The notes beneath the pieces were generated by a model. The model was not told the origin of the DNA and made no database searches. It saw nothing but the letters and a program-made list of their open reading frames with translations. From Oceanisphaera litoralis (GTDB lineage: Bacteria; Pseudomonadota; Gammaproteobacteria; Enterobacterales; Aeromonadaceae), in assembly GCF_016907015.1 (NCBI RefSeq), contig NZ_JAFBBE010000007.1:1-64000 (forward strand): a stretch of 64,000 bases of DNA. Direction: 5' to 3'. The translations under genes and the position numbers were made by a program. This document shows positions 1-8,358 of this stretch, in pieces. The number at the start of each line of letters is the position of its first letter. The stretch's first letter is position 1.

Positions 1-43
1 GCTCTAGCTCCTTATAAGACCATTCCATAATCTGGCCCACCAT
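1..43 (-). CDS. Possible start of a leftward gene, cut by the window edge
   Basis: An ATG at 43-41 opens a minus-strand frame that stays open to the window edge, giving 14 codons that begin MVGQIMEWSYKELE; a second ATG lies at 28-26. A LexA-type box and a plausible promoter lie immediately upstream, which is the main reason to suspect a gene. I do not recognise the protein. There is little room for a ribosome binding site before the first ATG, so the second ATG or a leaderless message is possible. Only the next bases to the left can settle it. Confidence 0.3.
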   Translation of the reverse strand, partial: MVGQIMEWSYKELE

Positions 44-47
44 ATTT

Positions 48-63
48 CTGTATATAAATACAG
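48..63 (-). promoter_or_regulatory. LexA-type SOS box
   Basis: The site reads CTGT, eight A/T bases, ACAG: perfect LexA half-sites with consensus spacing and an all-A/T centre, close to the E. coli consensus. It overlaps the -10 of a leftward promoter and lies 5 bp before a leftward open frame. LexA binding is inferred from the motif only. Confidence 0.6.
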
Positions 64-78
64 TGTAGACACAGTTAA
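51..78 (-). promoter_or_regulatory. Leftward sigma-70-like promoter overlapping the SOS box
   Basis: On the minus strand a TTAACT element (78-73) is followed after 16 bp by TATATA (56-51). The -10 lies inside the LexA box, the usual geometry for SOS repression. Transcription would start near position 44, close to the ATG at 43. The prediction is by eye and the -35 match is moderate. Confidence 0.4.
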
Positions 79-113
79 CTCATACATAGCCAATCCAATT
101 AAAGAAGTGATCG

Positions 114-220
114 GTTACTGATAACAATGCCGTGTTTAACGTCCGGTAACTTCCTGCAGGAAGATCCTGACTTTCGTCAGGATGACGGCCTGAACACATG
201 ATTCATCCGATTGGTATAAT
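114..220 (+). repeat. MITE-like intergenic repeat, copy 1
   Basis: About 107 bp that match the reverse complement of 46682-46801 along nearly their whole length, apart from a gap of about 10 bp. The core is a perfect hairpin with arms GATCCTGAC/GTCAGGATG and loop TTTC. One end carries ATTGGTATAAT, matching the terminal motif of copy 2. It encodes nothing. It lies between the rplS terminator and the leftward promoter. The rest of 1-350 shows no gene; a 68-codon open frame on the minus strand here has no protein-like features. Confidence 0.75.
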
Positions 221-310
221 ACTATTCTGCTACGCAGAATTTCGCAGCTAAAGCAGCGACTACAAAATACCGTGTCTATCTTTGGGTCAGGCGTGACACT
301 GTAAAAACAA

Positions 311-334
311 AAAGGCCCGCATTTGCGGGCCTTT
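311..334 (-). terminator. Rho-independent terminator of the rplS operon
   Basis: A perfect 10-bp stem (AAAGGCCCGC pairing with GCGGGCCTTT) with a four-base loop, followed on the minus strand by a T-rich tract. It lies 18 bp past the rplS stop. Confidence 0.9.
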
Positions 335-351
335 TGACACAACCGGTCGGC

Positions 352-714
352 TTACTTGCTGCCGCGGGGAGTAAGACGCTCTTTGATACGAGCAGACTTA
401 CCAGCACGGTCACGCAGATAGTAAAGCTTGGCACGACGCACGGCGCCACGACGCTTCACTTCCACGCTGCCGATCAGCGGGCTGTGAGTCTGGAAGGCAC
501 GCTCAACGCCTTCACCGTTGGAGATTTTACGCACGGTGAATGCAGAGTGCAGGCCGCGGTTACGCTTGGCGATAACAACGCCTTCGTAAGCCTGCAGACG
601 CTCTTTGCCGCCTTCGGCAACGCGTACCATTACACGCACTGTGTCACCCGGACCGAAGTCGGGGATATCGGTGCGCAATTGTTCGTCTTCAAGCTGCTTA
701 ATGATGTTGCTCAT
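352..714 (-). CDS. rplS: 50S ribosomal protein L19
   Basis: 120 residues, close to the usual 115-120, matching L19 over its length. The N-terminus begins [12 protein letters not shown] and the body carries the [13 protein letters not shown] and [11 protein letters not shown] segments typical of L19. It sits at the 30S-50S interface of the ribosome. It is the last gene of the rpsP-rimM-trmD-rplS operon, 32 bp after trmD, and is followed by a strong terminator. Nothing is unusual about it. Confidence 0.97.
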   Translation of the reverse strand: MSNIIKQLEDEQLRTDIPDFGPGDTVRVMVRVAEGGKERLQAYEGVVIAKRNRGLHSAFTVRKISNGEGVERAFQTHSPLIGSVEVKRRGAVRRAKLYYLRDRAGKSARIKERLTPRGSK

Positions 715-746
715 GATATTTCCTTACCTAGGGTAAACTGAAAACT

Positions 747-1496
747 CTACTGTTCTGGCTCGCGATAATCGCGAACAAATTGGGCAAGAAGCTGCTCTTG
801 CTCGTCAGTCAGAGCTAGGTTGTTCAAGAGTTCCGGCCTTCTTAACCAGGTCCGGCCCAATGACTGCTGCATTCTCCAGCTGGCCACCTCGGCGTGGTTG
901 CCACTCAACAACACTTTGGGAACGGCCATTCCCGCCAGTTGCTCGGGGCGCGTGTAGTGAGGATGATCCAGAAGCCCTTCGCTGAAGGAGTCCTGCTCCG
1001 CACTCGCCATGTCACCGAGGACACCGGGCACCAAACGGGCCACCGCATCCACCAGTACCATGGCCGGCAATTCGCCGCCACTGAGCACGTAATCCCCGAC
1101 CGACCACTCTTCGTCGACATCGGCCTGAATAACGCGCTCATCCACTCCTTCATACCGTCCGGCCACCAGAATCAACTTCTCGTGTTTTGCCAGTTCGGTC
1201 ACGCCTTGTTGATCCAGCTTGCGACCCTGAGGAGACAGGTAAATTACCCGTACTCCCTCACCTGCCGCCTGTCGCGCCGCCGCTATGGCATCGCGCAGTG
1301 GCTGAACCATCATCAGCATCCCGGGTCCGCCCCCGTAGGGTCTGTCGTCGACAGTACGGTGTTTGTCCCGGGTAAAATCCCGCGGATTCCAGCATTCAAA
1401 TGTCAGCAGGCCATCTTTTACGGCCCGCCCGGTTACACCAAAGTCGGATACTGCCCGGAACATCTCCGGGAAGAGGCTGACTACCCCTATCCACAT
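747..1496 (-). CDS. trmD: tRNA (guanine37-N1)-methyltransferase TrmD
   Basis: 249 residues. TrmD methylates G37 of tRNAs that read CNN codons, using SAM, and so prevents +1 frameshifting. Family features are visible: [10 protein letters not shown] at 51-60, YLSPQG at 86-91, GRYEGVDER at 113-121 and the SPOUT-knot segment SGGELP at 139-144, with the catalytic-region Asp in the EQDSFSEG segment near 168-175. It lies between rimM and rplS in the conserved order and is co-transcribed with them. Confidence 0.97.
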   Translation of the reverse strand: MWIGVVSLFPEMFRAVSDFGVTGRAVKDGLLTFECWNPRDFTRDKHRTVDDRPYGGGPGMLMMVQPLRDAIAAARQAAGEGVRVIYLSPQGRKLDQQGVTELAKHEKLILVAGRYEGVDERVIQADVDEEWSVGDYVLSGGELPAMVLVDAVARLVPGVLGDMASAEQDSFSEGLLDHPHYTRPEQLAGMAVPKVLLSGNHAEVASWRMQQSLGRTWLRRPELLNNLALTDEQEQLLAQFVRDYREPEQ

Positions 1497-1523
1497 GATT
1501 CTCTCCGCGCGATTCGACTCGGG

Positions 1524-2045
1524 TTAAAAATCCGGATCCCAATCAATTTCGATGATGCTGTCCTGAATATTCACGGACTTTATTACCTGATCTTCCAGAA
1601 ACGGAACCAACCGTTCTCGTTGACCAAATGCATCGTTGGTATTGGCTTTCACTACCAGCACGTCGTTGGAGCCGGTTTCCATCAGCTGAGTCACCAGGCC
1701 AAAATCATAGCCTTTGGTGTTCTTCACCCGACAACCGATCAGATCACGCCAGTAGAATTCGTCATCCGGCAGGGCAGCAAACGATTCTGCACTTACCGCG
1801 ATGTCGGCACCGGTCAGCATTTGTGCCTGTTCGCGCTGATCGATATCAATCAGTTTGCAAATCAGACCTTTGCCATGACGTTTCCATCCAGTGACCTGAA
1901 TTTCACGCCAGCTGCTGCCCTCTTTTATCAGCCAGGGCCGATAATCGAAAATACCTTCTGGTTGGTCGGTAAAGGAGTTGACCTTCAACCAACCTTTAAT
2001 GCCGTAAACGGCGCCCAGTTGGCCTACTACTACAGGTTCGCTCAC
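1524..2045 (-). CDS. rimM: 16S rRNA processing protein RimM
   Basis: 173 residues. RimM binds S19 and helps mature the 3' domain of the 30S subunit. The N-terminal beta-barrel opens with [18 protein letters not shown], and the C-terminal PRC-barrel contains [12 protein letters not shown] and the end segment [10 protein letters not shown]. It lies 23 bp after rpsP and 27 bp before trmD in the standard operon. Confidence 0.97.
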   Translation of the reverse strand: MSEPVVVGQLGAVYGIKGWLKVNSFTDQPEGIFDYRPWLIKEGSSWREIQVTGWKRHGKGLICKLIDIDQREQAQMLTGADIAVSAESFAALPDDEFYWRDLIGCRVKNTKGYDFGLVTQLMETGSNDVLVVKANTNDAFGQRERLVPFLEDQVIKSVNIQDSIIEIDWDPDF

Positions 2046-2068
2046 TTTAATTCCCTACCTGTAAAGAC

Positions 2069-2320
2069 TTAGGCCGCTGCTTTGGCTGCGTCTTTGATCA
2101 ATTTGGCTACGCGCTCGGATACGGTTGCACCCTGGCCAACCCAGTGATTAACACGCTCCAGGTCCAGACGCAGTTTTTCTGCCTGACCGGCGGCGATCGG
2201 GTTGAAGAAACCCACTTTCTCGATGAAACGGCCATCGCGAGCATAGCGGCTATCTGCAACTACTACCTGGTAAAACGGACGCTTCTTAGCGCCACCACGT
2301 TGTAAACGAATGGTTACCAT
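2069..2320 (-). CDS. rpsP: 30S ribosomal protein S16
   Basis: 83 residues beginning [20 protein letters not shown], the standard S16 start; an in-frame ATG eight codons upstream is not used in the family. S16 is needed for 30S assembly. It is the first gene of the operon with rimM, trmD and rplS. The 219-bp gap back to ffh (2321-2539) should hold the promoter, though I could not fix one by eye. Confidence 0.97.
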   Translation of the reverse strand: MVTIRLQRGGAKKRPFYQVVVADSRYARDGRFIEKVGFFNPIAAGQAEKLRLDLERVNHWVGQGATVSERVAKLIKDAAKAAA

Positions 2321-2539
2321 ATCGTCCTCTATATACTGAAACAAACAAGGCCCGCAGACAATGCGAACCCTGGCTTAAAATAAGCTGCGCAATTGTACTC
2401 TGATGCGGTGAGAATGCAACCAAATTGGCAGTCACCGGCGGCGGGCATCTGCGTCGCCATACTGCAGTGGCCACCGCCACCAGGCAAGTCAGGTCCCGAT
2501 GATCCGCCCGCCGTGACGGCCGGACGCCTGGTCTTTAAT

Positions 2540-3925
2540 TCAGAAGGGGCCGCGCCGACCGCCACCGCCCATGCCACCCGGGCCCATCATGCCCTGCATC
2601 TGGCTCATCATCTTGCGCATGCCGCCCTTGCCGGACATTTTCTTCATCATTTTCTGCATCTGGGTGAACTGCTTGAGCAGCTTGTTCACTTCCTGCACCT
2701 CGGTGCCCGATCCCAGGGCGATACGACGCTTGCGCGAGCCCTTGATCAGGTCCGGGTGACGGCGCTCTTTCGGGGTCATGGAGCCGATAATGGCTTCCAT
2801 GCGCACCGTCAGCTTGTCGTTGACCTGATCCTTGACGTTATCCGGCAGCTGATTCATGCCCGGCAGCTTGTCCATCAGGCTCATCATGCCGCCCATGTTG
2901 CGCATCTGCGCCAGCTGATCGCGGAAGTCTTCCAGATCGAAACCCTTGCCCTTCTTCAGCTTCTGCGCCATTTCGGCGGCTTTGTCCTTGTCGACCGAGC
3001 GTTCCATCTGATCGATCAGCGACAGCATGTCACCCATGCCCAAAATGCGCGAGGCAATACGGTCCGGATGGAAGGGCTCCAGGGCATCGACTTTTTCACC
3101 CATACCGATAAACTTGATCGGCTTGCCGGTAATGTGACGCACCGACAGGGCGGCACCACCGCGGGCATCACCGTCGGCCTTGGTCAGTATCACCCCGGTC
3201 AGGGGCAGTGCTTCGCTGAACGCCTTGGCGGTATTGGCCGCATCCTGACCCGTCATGGCATCGACCACGAACAGGGTTTCGGCGGGGTTGATGGCCTCAT
3301 GCAGTTGCTGAATTTCGGCCATCATGTCTTCATCGACGTGCAGGCGACCGGCGGTATCCACCAGCACCACATCGAAGAATTGCTTGCGACCGTAGTCCAC
3401 CGCATTGCGGCCTATGTCCACCGGCTTCTGTTCGATATTACTGGGGAAGCACTCGACGTCCAGATCCGCCGCCAGGGTCTCGAGCTGCTTGATCGCCGCC
3501 GGACGATAGACGTCGGCACTGACCACCAGCACCTTTTTCTTGTGCCGCTCTTTGAGGTACTTGGCCAGCTTGCCGACCGAGGTGGTTTTACCCGCCCCCT
3601 GCAGACCCGCCATCAGGATCACCGCCGGCGGCGTCACCGCCAGGTTGAGCTCTTCGTTGGCCTCGCCCATCACCGACACCAGTTCGGCGTTGACTATCTT
3701 GATGAAGGCCTGGCCCGGACTCAGGGATTTGGAGACTTCCTGGCCAACCGCACGCTCCTTGACCCGGTTGACGAATTCCCGCACCACCGGCAGGGCCACG
3801 TCGGCCTCCAGCAGTGCCATCCGTACTTCACGCAATGTTTCCTTGATGTTTTCTTCGGTCAGCCGACCGCGGCCACTGATGTTTTTCAGCGTACGCGACA
3901 GTCTTTCGGTGAGATTTTCAAACAT
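2540..3925 (-). CDS. ffh: Signal recognition particle protein Ffh
   Basis: 461 residues, the protein part of the SRP; with 4.5S RNA it takes inner-membrane proteins to FtsY. The N domain is followed by a SRP-type GTPase: P-loop GLQGAGKTT at 107-115, then DTAGR and TKADGDARGG. The C-terminal M domain is rich in methionine and ends in a Met/Gly tail (MRKMMSQMQGMMGPGG). It is a single-gene unit upstream of rpsP and divergent from ypjD, as in enterobacteria. Confidence 0.97.
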   Translation of the reverse strand: MFENLTERLSRTLKNISGRGRLTEENIKETLREVRMALLEADVALPVVREFVNRVKERAVGQEVSKSLSPGQAFIKIVNAELVSVMGEANEELNLAVTPPAVILMAGLQGAGKTTSVGKLAKYLKERHKKKVLVVSADVYRPAAIKQLETLAADLDVECFPSNIEQKPVDIGRNAVDYGRKQFFDVVLVDTAGRLHVDEDMMAEIQQLHEAINPAETLFVVDAMTGQDAANTAKAFSEALPLTGVILTKADGDARGGAALSVRHITGKPIKFIGMGEKVDALEPFHPDRIASRILGMGDMLSLIDQMERSVDKDKAAEMAQKLKKGKGFDLEDFRDQLAQMRNMGGMMSLMDKLPGMNQLPDNVKDQVNDKLTVRMEAIIGSMTPKERRHPDLIKGSRKRRIALGSGTEVQEVNKLLKQFTQMQKMMKKMSGKGGMRKMMSQMQGMMGPGGMGGGGRRGPF

Positions 3926-4069
3926 GATGTGGTCCGCAGTTGGCGAAAATTACCACCAGTATACCCAAGTTATCGGCCGAACTTAAGCGAGGCCGGGTAG
4001 CGATGTGCTTTGTCTTAAGGGTATACTGGCCGCTCTTATCTATTCACCGGTTAATGGCTTAAATTCATT

Positions 4070-4858
4070 ATGGAATTGCTTGCTGTTTTGGCGATGGCAT
4101 TTTATCTGTTGGCGGCCTTCGCCTGTGTGCATAAACTGCTCAACCCCCAGAACAAAGGGCACAGCTACGGCCTGCTGGCGGCCCTGTGTGCCTTGCTGCT
4201 TCATGGCCTCTGGCTGTTCAACACGGTAGTACAGGTGCCGGGGCAAAATCTGAGCATGCTCAATGTCGCCTCCATCGTCAGCCTGATTATTTCGGCCTTG
4301 ATGACGGTGCTGGTGACACGCTTCAAGGTGTGGCTGCTGATGCCGCTGGTATACGGCTTTGCCGGCCTGCTACTGGTGGCTGACGTGCTGTTGCCCGGTT
4401 ATTACAGTATGCATCTGGAAAGCCGCCCCGAGGTGCTGCTGCATATCGGCCTGGGACTCGTGTCTTATTCGCTGCTGGTGATCGCCAGTCTGCTGGCCAT
4501 TCTGCTCGGTTTTCTCAATCACAGACTGAAAACACACAAGCTCACCAACTTGCCGGCCATGCCGCCGCTGATGACCATAGAAGGCTATCTGTTCCGGCTG
4601 ATTTTTGTCGGTGTGGTGGTGCTGACCCTGTCTATTTCAACCGGCCTCTTCTTTCTGCAGGAAATGTTCGGCCCCGGCAAGGCGCATAAAGCCATCCTCA
4701 CCATTCTGGCCTGGTGTGTCTATGTGGGCCTGCTCTGGGGCCATCATCGCCTGGGCTGGCGCGGCCGCAAGGTTATCTGGACCAGCGTGGCGGGCAGCAT
4801 ACTGCTGACCCTCGCCTATTTCGGCAGCCGTTTCGTGCGCGAGGTGCTGCTGGGGTAA
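4070..4858 (+). CDS. ypjD: Inner-membrane CcsA/YpjD-family protein
   Basis: 262 residues with about eight hydrophobic segments. It belongs to the cytochrome c assembly (CcsA/CcmC-like) superfamily through YpjD, a family usually found next to ffh and corB as here. YpjD is often described as linked to CorB-type magnesium transport, but its biochemical role is not established. The start ATG at 4070 gives MELLAVLAMAFYLLAAF. The gene is divergent from ffh, and the 144-bp gap includes a TATACT near 4023 that could be a -10. Confidence 0.85.
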   Translation: MELLAVLAMAFYLLAAFACVHKLLNPQNKGHSYGLLAALCALLLHGLWLFNTVVQVPGQNLSMLNVASIVSLIISALMTVLVTRFKVWLLMPLVYGFAGLLLVADVLLPGYYSMHLESRPEVLLHIGLGLVSYSLLVIASLLAILLGFLNHRLKTHKLTNLPAMPPLMTIEGYLFRLIFVGVVVLTLSISTGLFFLQEMFGPGKAHKAILTILAWCVYVGLLWGHHRLGWRGRKVIWTSVAGSILLTLAYFGSRFVREVLLG

Positions 4859-4923
4859 ACGACTTGACAGCACCCGGTCAAACCCTTAGTAATTTATCAG
4901 TTTCATGACACAGGACGGTCTGC

Positions 4924-6192
4924 TTGGACGACATATCCACGGGTACCCTAACGGGCATCCTGATAGCTTTACTCTTTATTTCCGCTTTTTTTTCGAGTTC
5001 CGAAACCGGCATGATGTCGCTGAACCGCTATCGGTTGCGTCATCTGGCCCAGGGGGGCCATTCATCGGCCACCCGGGTTGAAAAGCTGCTGTCTCGGCCC
5101 GATCGGCTGATTGGCCTGATCCTGATCGGCAACAACCTGGTCAATATCCTCGCCTCGGCCATCGCCACCCTGATCGCCATCCGCCTGTACGGCGACTATG
5201 GCGTGGCCATCGCCACCGTGGCCCTGACCGTGGTGGTGCTGATTTTTGCCGAGGTCACCCCCAAGACACTGGCGGCGCTCTATCCCGAGCGGGTCGCCTT
5301 TCCCGCGTCCTTTATTCTCAGGCCCCTGATGGTGCTGCTGTACCCGGCAGTGTGGATGATCAATGCCATTTCCAACGGCTTGCTGGCCCTGTTTCGCATC
5401 AACCCCCATGGCGGAGAAGACACCGCCATCAGCTCGGAAGAACTGCGCACCATCGTCAACGAGGCCGGCGCCCTGATCCCCCGCCGACATCAGGATATGC
5501 TGGTGTCCATCCTGGATCTGGAAAAGGTGACGGTCGACGACATCATGGTGCCGCGTAACGAGATCTATGGTATCGACGTCACCCAGGACTGGAAAACCAT
5601 CAGCCGCCGTCTGATGCAGAGTCCGCATACCAAGGTGTTGCTGTACCGGGACAATATCGACGATGCGCTGGGCTTTATCCACGCCCGCGATGCCCTGCGG
5701 CTGCTGGCCAAGGATGAGTTCAGCAAATCCAGTCTGATGCGCGCGGTACGCGAGCTGTACTATATTCCCGAAGCCACGCCACTGAACGTGCAGCTGGTCA
5801 AGTTTCAGCGCAACAAGGAGCGCATCGGGTTGATCGTCGACGAGTACGGCGATATTCAGGGGCTGGTGACGCTGGATGATATTCTGGAAGAAATCGTCGG
5901 TGACTTCACCACTACCATCAGCCCCACCCTGAGCGACGAGATCAAGCCTCAGGATGACGGCTCCTACCTGATTGAAGGCTCGGCCAGCATTCGGGACATC
6001 AACAAGGAGCTGGGCTGGGAGCTGCCCAATGACGGCCCTCGTTCACTCAATGGTCTTATCCTCGAGTATCTGGAAGAGATCCCCGAGGCCAATATCGGCC
6101 TGCGCCTGGCCGGTTATCCGATTGAAATTCTGGAAGTGGAAAACAACATGGTGAAGCTGGTGCGGGTGCTGCCGCACTATTACCAGGGATAG
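4924..6192 (+). CDS. corB: CNNM/CorB-family membrane protein with CBS domains
   Basis: 422 residues. Order: a DUF21 membrane domain with about four hydrophobic segments (1-150) beginning MDDISTGTLTGILI, a pair of CBS domains (about 190-320, with VDDIMVPRNEI and GLVTLDDILEEIVGD), then a C-terminal CorC/HlyC domain. The family is implicated in magnesium and cobalt handling. The start is TTG at 4924, chosen because relatives begin with the same MDDIST-type peptide. The last four codons and the stop are tandemly duplicated (6181-6222). Confidence 0.88.
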   Translation: MDDISTGTLTGILIALLFISAFFSSSETGMMSLNRYRLRHLAQGGHSSATRVEKLLSRPDRLIGLILIGNNLVNILASAIATLIAIRLYGDYGVAIATVALTVVVLIFAEVTPKTLAALYPERVAFPASFILRPLMVLLYPAVWMINAISNGLLALFRINPHGGEDTAISSEELRTIVNEAGALIPRRHQDMLVSILDLEKVTVDDIMVPRNEIYGIDVTQDWKTISRRLMQSPHTKVLLYRDNIDDALGFIHARDALRLLAKDEFSKSSLMRAVRELYYIPEATPLNVQLVKFQRNKERIGLIVDEYGDIQGLVTLDDILEEIVGDFTTTISPTLSDEIKPQDDGSYLIEGSASIRDINKELGWELPNDGPRSLNGLILEYLEEIPEANIGLRLAGYPIEILEVENNMVKLVRVLPHYYQG

Positions 6193-6222
6193 GCGGTCAG
6201 GTACCAGGGGTAGGCGGTCAGG
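6181..6222. repeat. 21-bp tandem duplication spanning the corB and nsrR ends
   Basis: Two copies of a 21-bp unit (6181-6201 and 6202-6222) differ at one base. The first holds the last three corB codons and its TAG; the second holds the nsrR stop (TGA on the minus strand, 6220-6218). Each copy therefore contains a potential stop for both convergent genes. Confidence 0.9.
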
Positions 6223-6673
6223 ATGACGGCTTGTCGGCCTGCATTTCCAGCTGGTTGAAAATAACCATCAACTCTTCCCGATTACCGCTCAGATCCGCCA
6301 GGGTATAGCCATCCATGACCTGCAGAAAGGCGTCCATCGCCAGCTTGAGCGCATCCCGCAACCGGCAGGCCGGCACCAGATGGCAGGCCGGGCTGCCGCA
6401 GTCGATGCCGTTCAGGTTGTTTTCCAGTGCGCGAACAACCTGCCCTATGTTGATATCACTCGGCGTCCTGGCCAGGCGAATACCCCCGTTTTTGCCACGT
6501 ACCGCATGAATATAACCTTCCCGCGCCAGCTGATTCACCACCTTGACCAGATGGTTACGCGATATATCGTACAGGCCGGATACCCGGGCCACGCTGGTCA
6601 GTTCCCCCTCGGGCAGGGTGGCCAGATACATCAGGGTTCTCAGGCCGAAATCGGTGTAGGTAGTCAGCTTCAT
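6218..6673 (-). CDS. nsrR: Nitric-oxide-sensing Rrf2-family repressor NsrR
   Basis: 151 residues from MKLTTYTDFGLRTLMYLATL. The winged-helix domain (1-85) includes ISRNHLVKVVNQLAREGYI and the wing VRGKNGGIRLA. Three cysteines in the arrangement C-x5-C-x5-C (DCGSPACHLVPACRL) match the iron-sulphur ligands of NsrR rather than IscR. NsrR represses NO-detoxification genes and is released when NO attacks the cluster. Relatives often sit upstream of rnr, but here motX lies upstream on the same strand and corB converges. The frame extends further upstream, but the Rrf2 family starts at this ATG. Confidence 0.88.
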   Translation of the reverse strand: MKLTTYTDFGLRTLMYLATLPEGELTSVARVSGLYDISRNHLVKVVNQLAREGYIHAVRGKNGGIRLARTPSDINIGQVVRALENNLNGIDCGSPACHLVPACRLRDALKLAMDAFLQVMDGYTLADLSGNREELMVIFNQLEMQADKPSS

Positions 6674-6734
6674 GCTGCGGGTATCCTGAACGCGGAAGAA
6701 TCTACATACATGATACACATTAGCGGCGATCGGT

Positions 6735-6747
6735 GACATTAAATGTC
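6735..6747. promoter_or_regulatory. 13-bp palindrome upstream of nsrR
   Basis: A perfect inverted repeat, GACATT-A-AATGTC, 62 bp before the nsrR ATG. It could be an operator, possibly for NsrR itself, but it lacks the full 11-1-11 NsrR pattern, so the ligand is unknown. Confidence 0.35.
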
Positions 6748-6787
6748 GGTGCTCCCCGTCGGCATCTGCCGCCGGGGGGAGTCGGGG

Positions 6788-6826
6788 CCCGGACTCAGAA
6801 CCCGGATTCAAAACCCGGATTCAAAA
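6788..6826 (-). repeat. 13-bp tandem repeat (x3) containing the motX stop codon
   Basis: Three 13-bp units (6788-6800, 6801-6813, 6814-6826); the last two are identical and the first differs at two bases. On the minus strand each reads TT(T/C)TGA followed by a CCGGG end, so each contains TGA; the motX stop is in the unit at 6814-6826. Confidence 0.9.
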
Positions 6827-7492
6827 CAACAGGCGATGATTCAGCTCCCTGACCTTGTGCGCCGGCATTCTGGCCGCCAGCGCCGCACTCAGTCGCTCGG
6901 CTTCCCGATGCTGTCGCGGGTCGGCAAGCACCATCTGCTTCAGCCACAGGTAGGCCTGGGGATAGTCGAGCGGGCTACCGACACCGTCCAGTAACCAGCG
7001 GGCCCAAATGAATTGCGCCTTCTCCAGCCCCAGGCTGGCGGCTTCCTGCATCAGCGGCGCCGCCCGCTCCCGGTTCTGCTGCACCAGGGTGCCCTTGTAG
7101 TAGTAACGGCCCAATTGCTCCAGTGCCGCCGGCAGCCCCTGCTCTGCCGCCTTCCACATCATGCCCAGCCCTCGCCGCGACTGCTGGGGCACGCAGACCC
7201 CCCAGGCCAGCATGTCGCCCCACAGAAACTGGTAGGCAGGCAGGCGCAGTACCTCGGCCCGGGCCTCGATATCCTGCACCAGTTGGCAGTTATCCCGATC
7301 GCGCACCTGTTGCAGATGACGATTGGCATTGATCCACTCGATCAGCTCGTGCTCTTCATACAGGGGCACCGCCCGCAGCTCCTTCATGTCCGACTCCGTC
7401 GGTGCTGGCGGCGGCTCCGGGGTCGCGGTTTCTTCTTCTGCCAATACCTGCAGACTACAGCACAACAGTAACAAGCCGAATAGATGCTTCAT
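6821..7492 (-). CDS. motX: Sodium-driven flagellar motor protein MotX
   Basis: 223 residues with a signal peptide (about 1-18, cut after VLA). The mature protein has the MotX signature region NANRHLQQV, DNCQLVQDIEARA and PAYQFLWGDMLAWGVCV, followed by Sel1-like repeats (AAEQGLPAALEQLGRYYYKG, then AASLGLEKAQFIWARWLLDG). MotX forms the periplasmic T-ring with MotY and is needed for sodium-driven polar flagella of Vibrio and relatives. No other flagellar gene is near. A proline-rich linker (TPEPPPAPT) after the signal peptide is longer than in Vibrio MotX as I recall it. The stop codon lies in a tandem repeat. Confidence 0.85.
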   Translation of the reverse strand: MKHLFGLLLLCCSLQVLAEEETATPEPPPAPTESDMKELRAVPLYEEHELIEWINANRHLQQVRDRDNCQLVQDIEARAEVLRLPAYQFLWGDMLAWGVCVPQQSRRGLGMMWKAAEQGLPAALEQLGRYYYKGTLVQQNRERAAPLMQEAASLGLEKAQFIWARWLLDGVGSPLDYPQAYLWLKQMVLADPRQHREAERLSAALAARMPAHKVRELNHRLLF

Positions 7493-7546
7493 CGGTGATC
7501 CTCCTGAACAGGATATCGGTACGGGCGAGCCAAGGTTAAGCCCGGA

Positions 7547-8347
7547 TCACTCACCGGCCTTGATCTGCCGCCAGTAAGCATCCAGCTCCTCCAGGCTGCA
7601 ATCCCGGCTGTCTTTACCATCGGTCTGCAACGCCTGCTCCACCCCTCGAAAACGCCGCTCGAACTTGTCGTTGGCCCGGCGCAGCACCCGCTCCGGATCC
7701 TGCTTGAGATGGCGCACCAGGTTGACGCAGGCGAACAGCAGATCGCCCAGTTCGTCGGCCACCCGGTCCGGGTCCTGCTCGGGCCGATTCAGCTCGGCCA
7801 TCACCTCGTCCAGCTCTTCGTGGATCTTGCCCACCACCGGCGGCAGCTCGCGCCAGTCGAAGCCGACCGCCGAGCAGCGCTTCTGGATCTTGTTGGCCCG
7901 GCTCAATGCCGGCAGATTGCGGGGAATATCGTCCAGTGCGCTGGTGGCACTGGCATCCTTGCTGCGCCGCTCGACTGCCTTGGTCTTTTCCCAGTTGGCC
8001 TTGACCTGCTCTTCGCTGTCCAGTTCGGCGTTACCGAACACATGAGGATGACGACGCACCAGCTTGTGGCTGATGGCCTGCACCACGTCACCGAAATTGA
8101 ACCGCGACTGTTCTTCCCCCAGCCGGGAGTAGAACACCACCTGAAACAGCAGATCCCCCAGTTCGACCGGCAGTTCGTTCAGGTCGCCCCGCTCTATGGT
8201 ATCGGCCACCTCATAGGCTTCTTCCAGGGTGTGCGGCACTATGCTGGCGAAGTCCTGCTTCAGATCCCAGGGACAGCCGTTTTCCGGATCCCGCAGGGCC
8301 GCCATGATGGCCAGCAAGTCGCCGAGTGAGTAGTTATAGTGCTCCAT
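7547..8347 (-). CDS. mazG: Nucleoside triphosphate pyrophosphohydrolase MazG
   Basis: 266 residues, the two-domain MazG length. Each half has an all-alpha NTP-PPase core: LEEAYEVADTIE with ELPVELGDLLFQVVFYS in the first, and HEELDEVMAELN with VADELGDLLFACVNLVRH in the second; the ExxE/ExxD metal-binding pattern is intact in both. It hydrolyses NTPs, dampens MazF-dependent death under starvation and lowers ppGpp. It lies 11 bp after relA on the same strand, the usual pairing. Confidence 0.95.
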   Translation of the reverse strand: MEHYNYSLGDLLAIMAALRDPENGCPWDLKQDFASIVPHTLEEAYEVADTIERGDLNELPVELGDLLFQVVFYSRLGEEQSRFNFGDVVQAISHKLVRRHPHVFGNAELDSEEQVKANWEKTKAVERRSKDASATSALDDIPRNLPALSRANKIQKRCSAVGFDWRELPPVVGKIHEELDEVMAELNRPEQDPDRVADELGDLLFACVNLVRHLKQDPERVLRRANDKFERRFRGVEQALQTDGKDSRDCSLEELDAYWRQIKAGE

Positions 8348-8358
8348 CCGTGCTCCCG

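Noticed and set aside
136-342. 68-codon minus-strand frame downstream of rplS
   Set aside because: It runs through the terminator and the intergenic repeat and shows no protein-like features.
2393-4000. Long plus-strand frame opposite ffh; similar frames opposite relA (8326-10977), lepA (18703-20613) and parE (58426-60402)
   Set aside because: His/Gln/Arg/Leu-rich translations typical of antisense to G+C-rich genes; no domain recognisable; real genes on the other strand.
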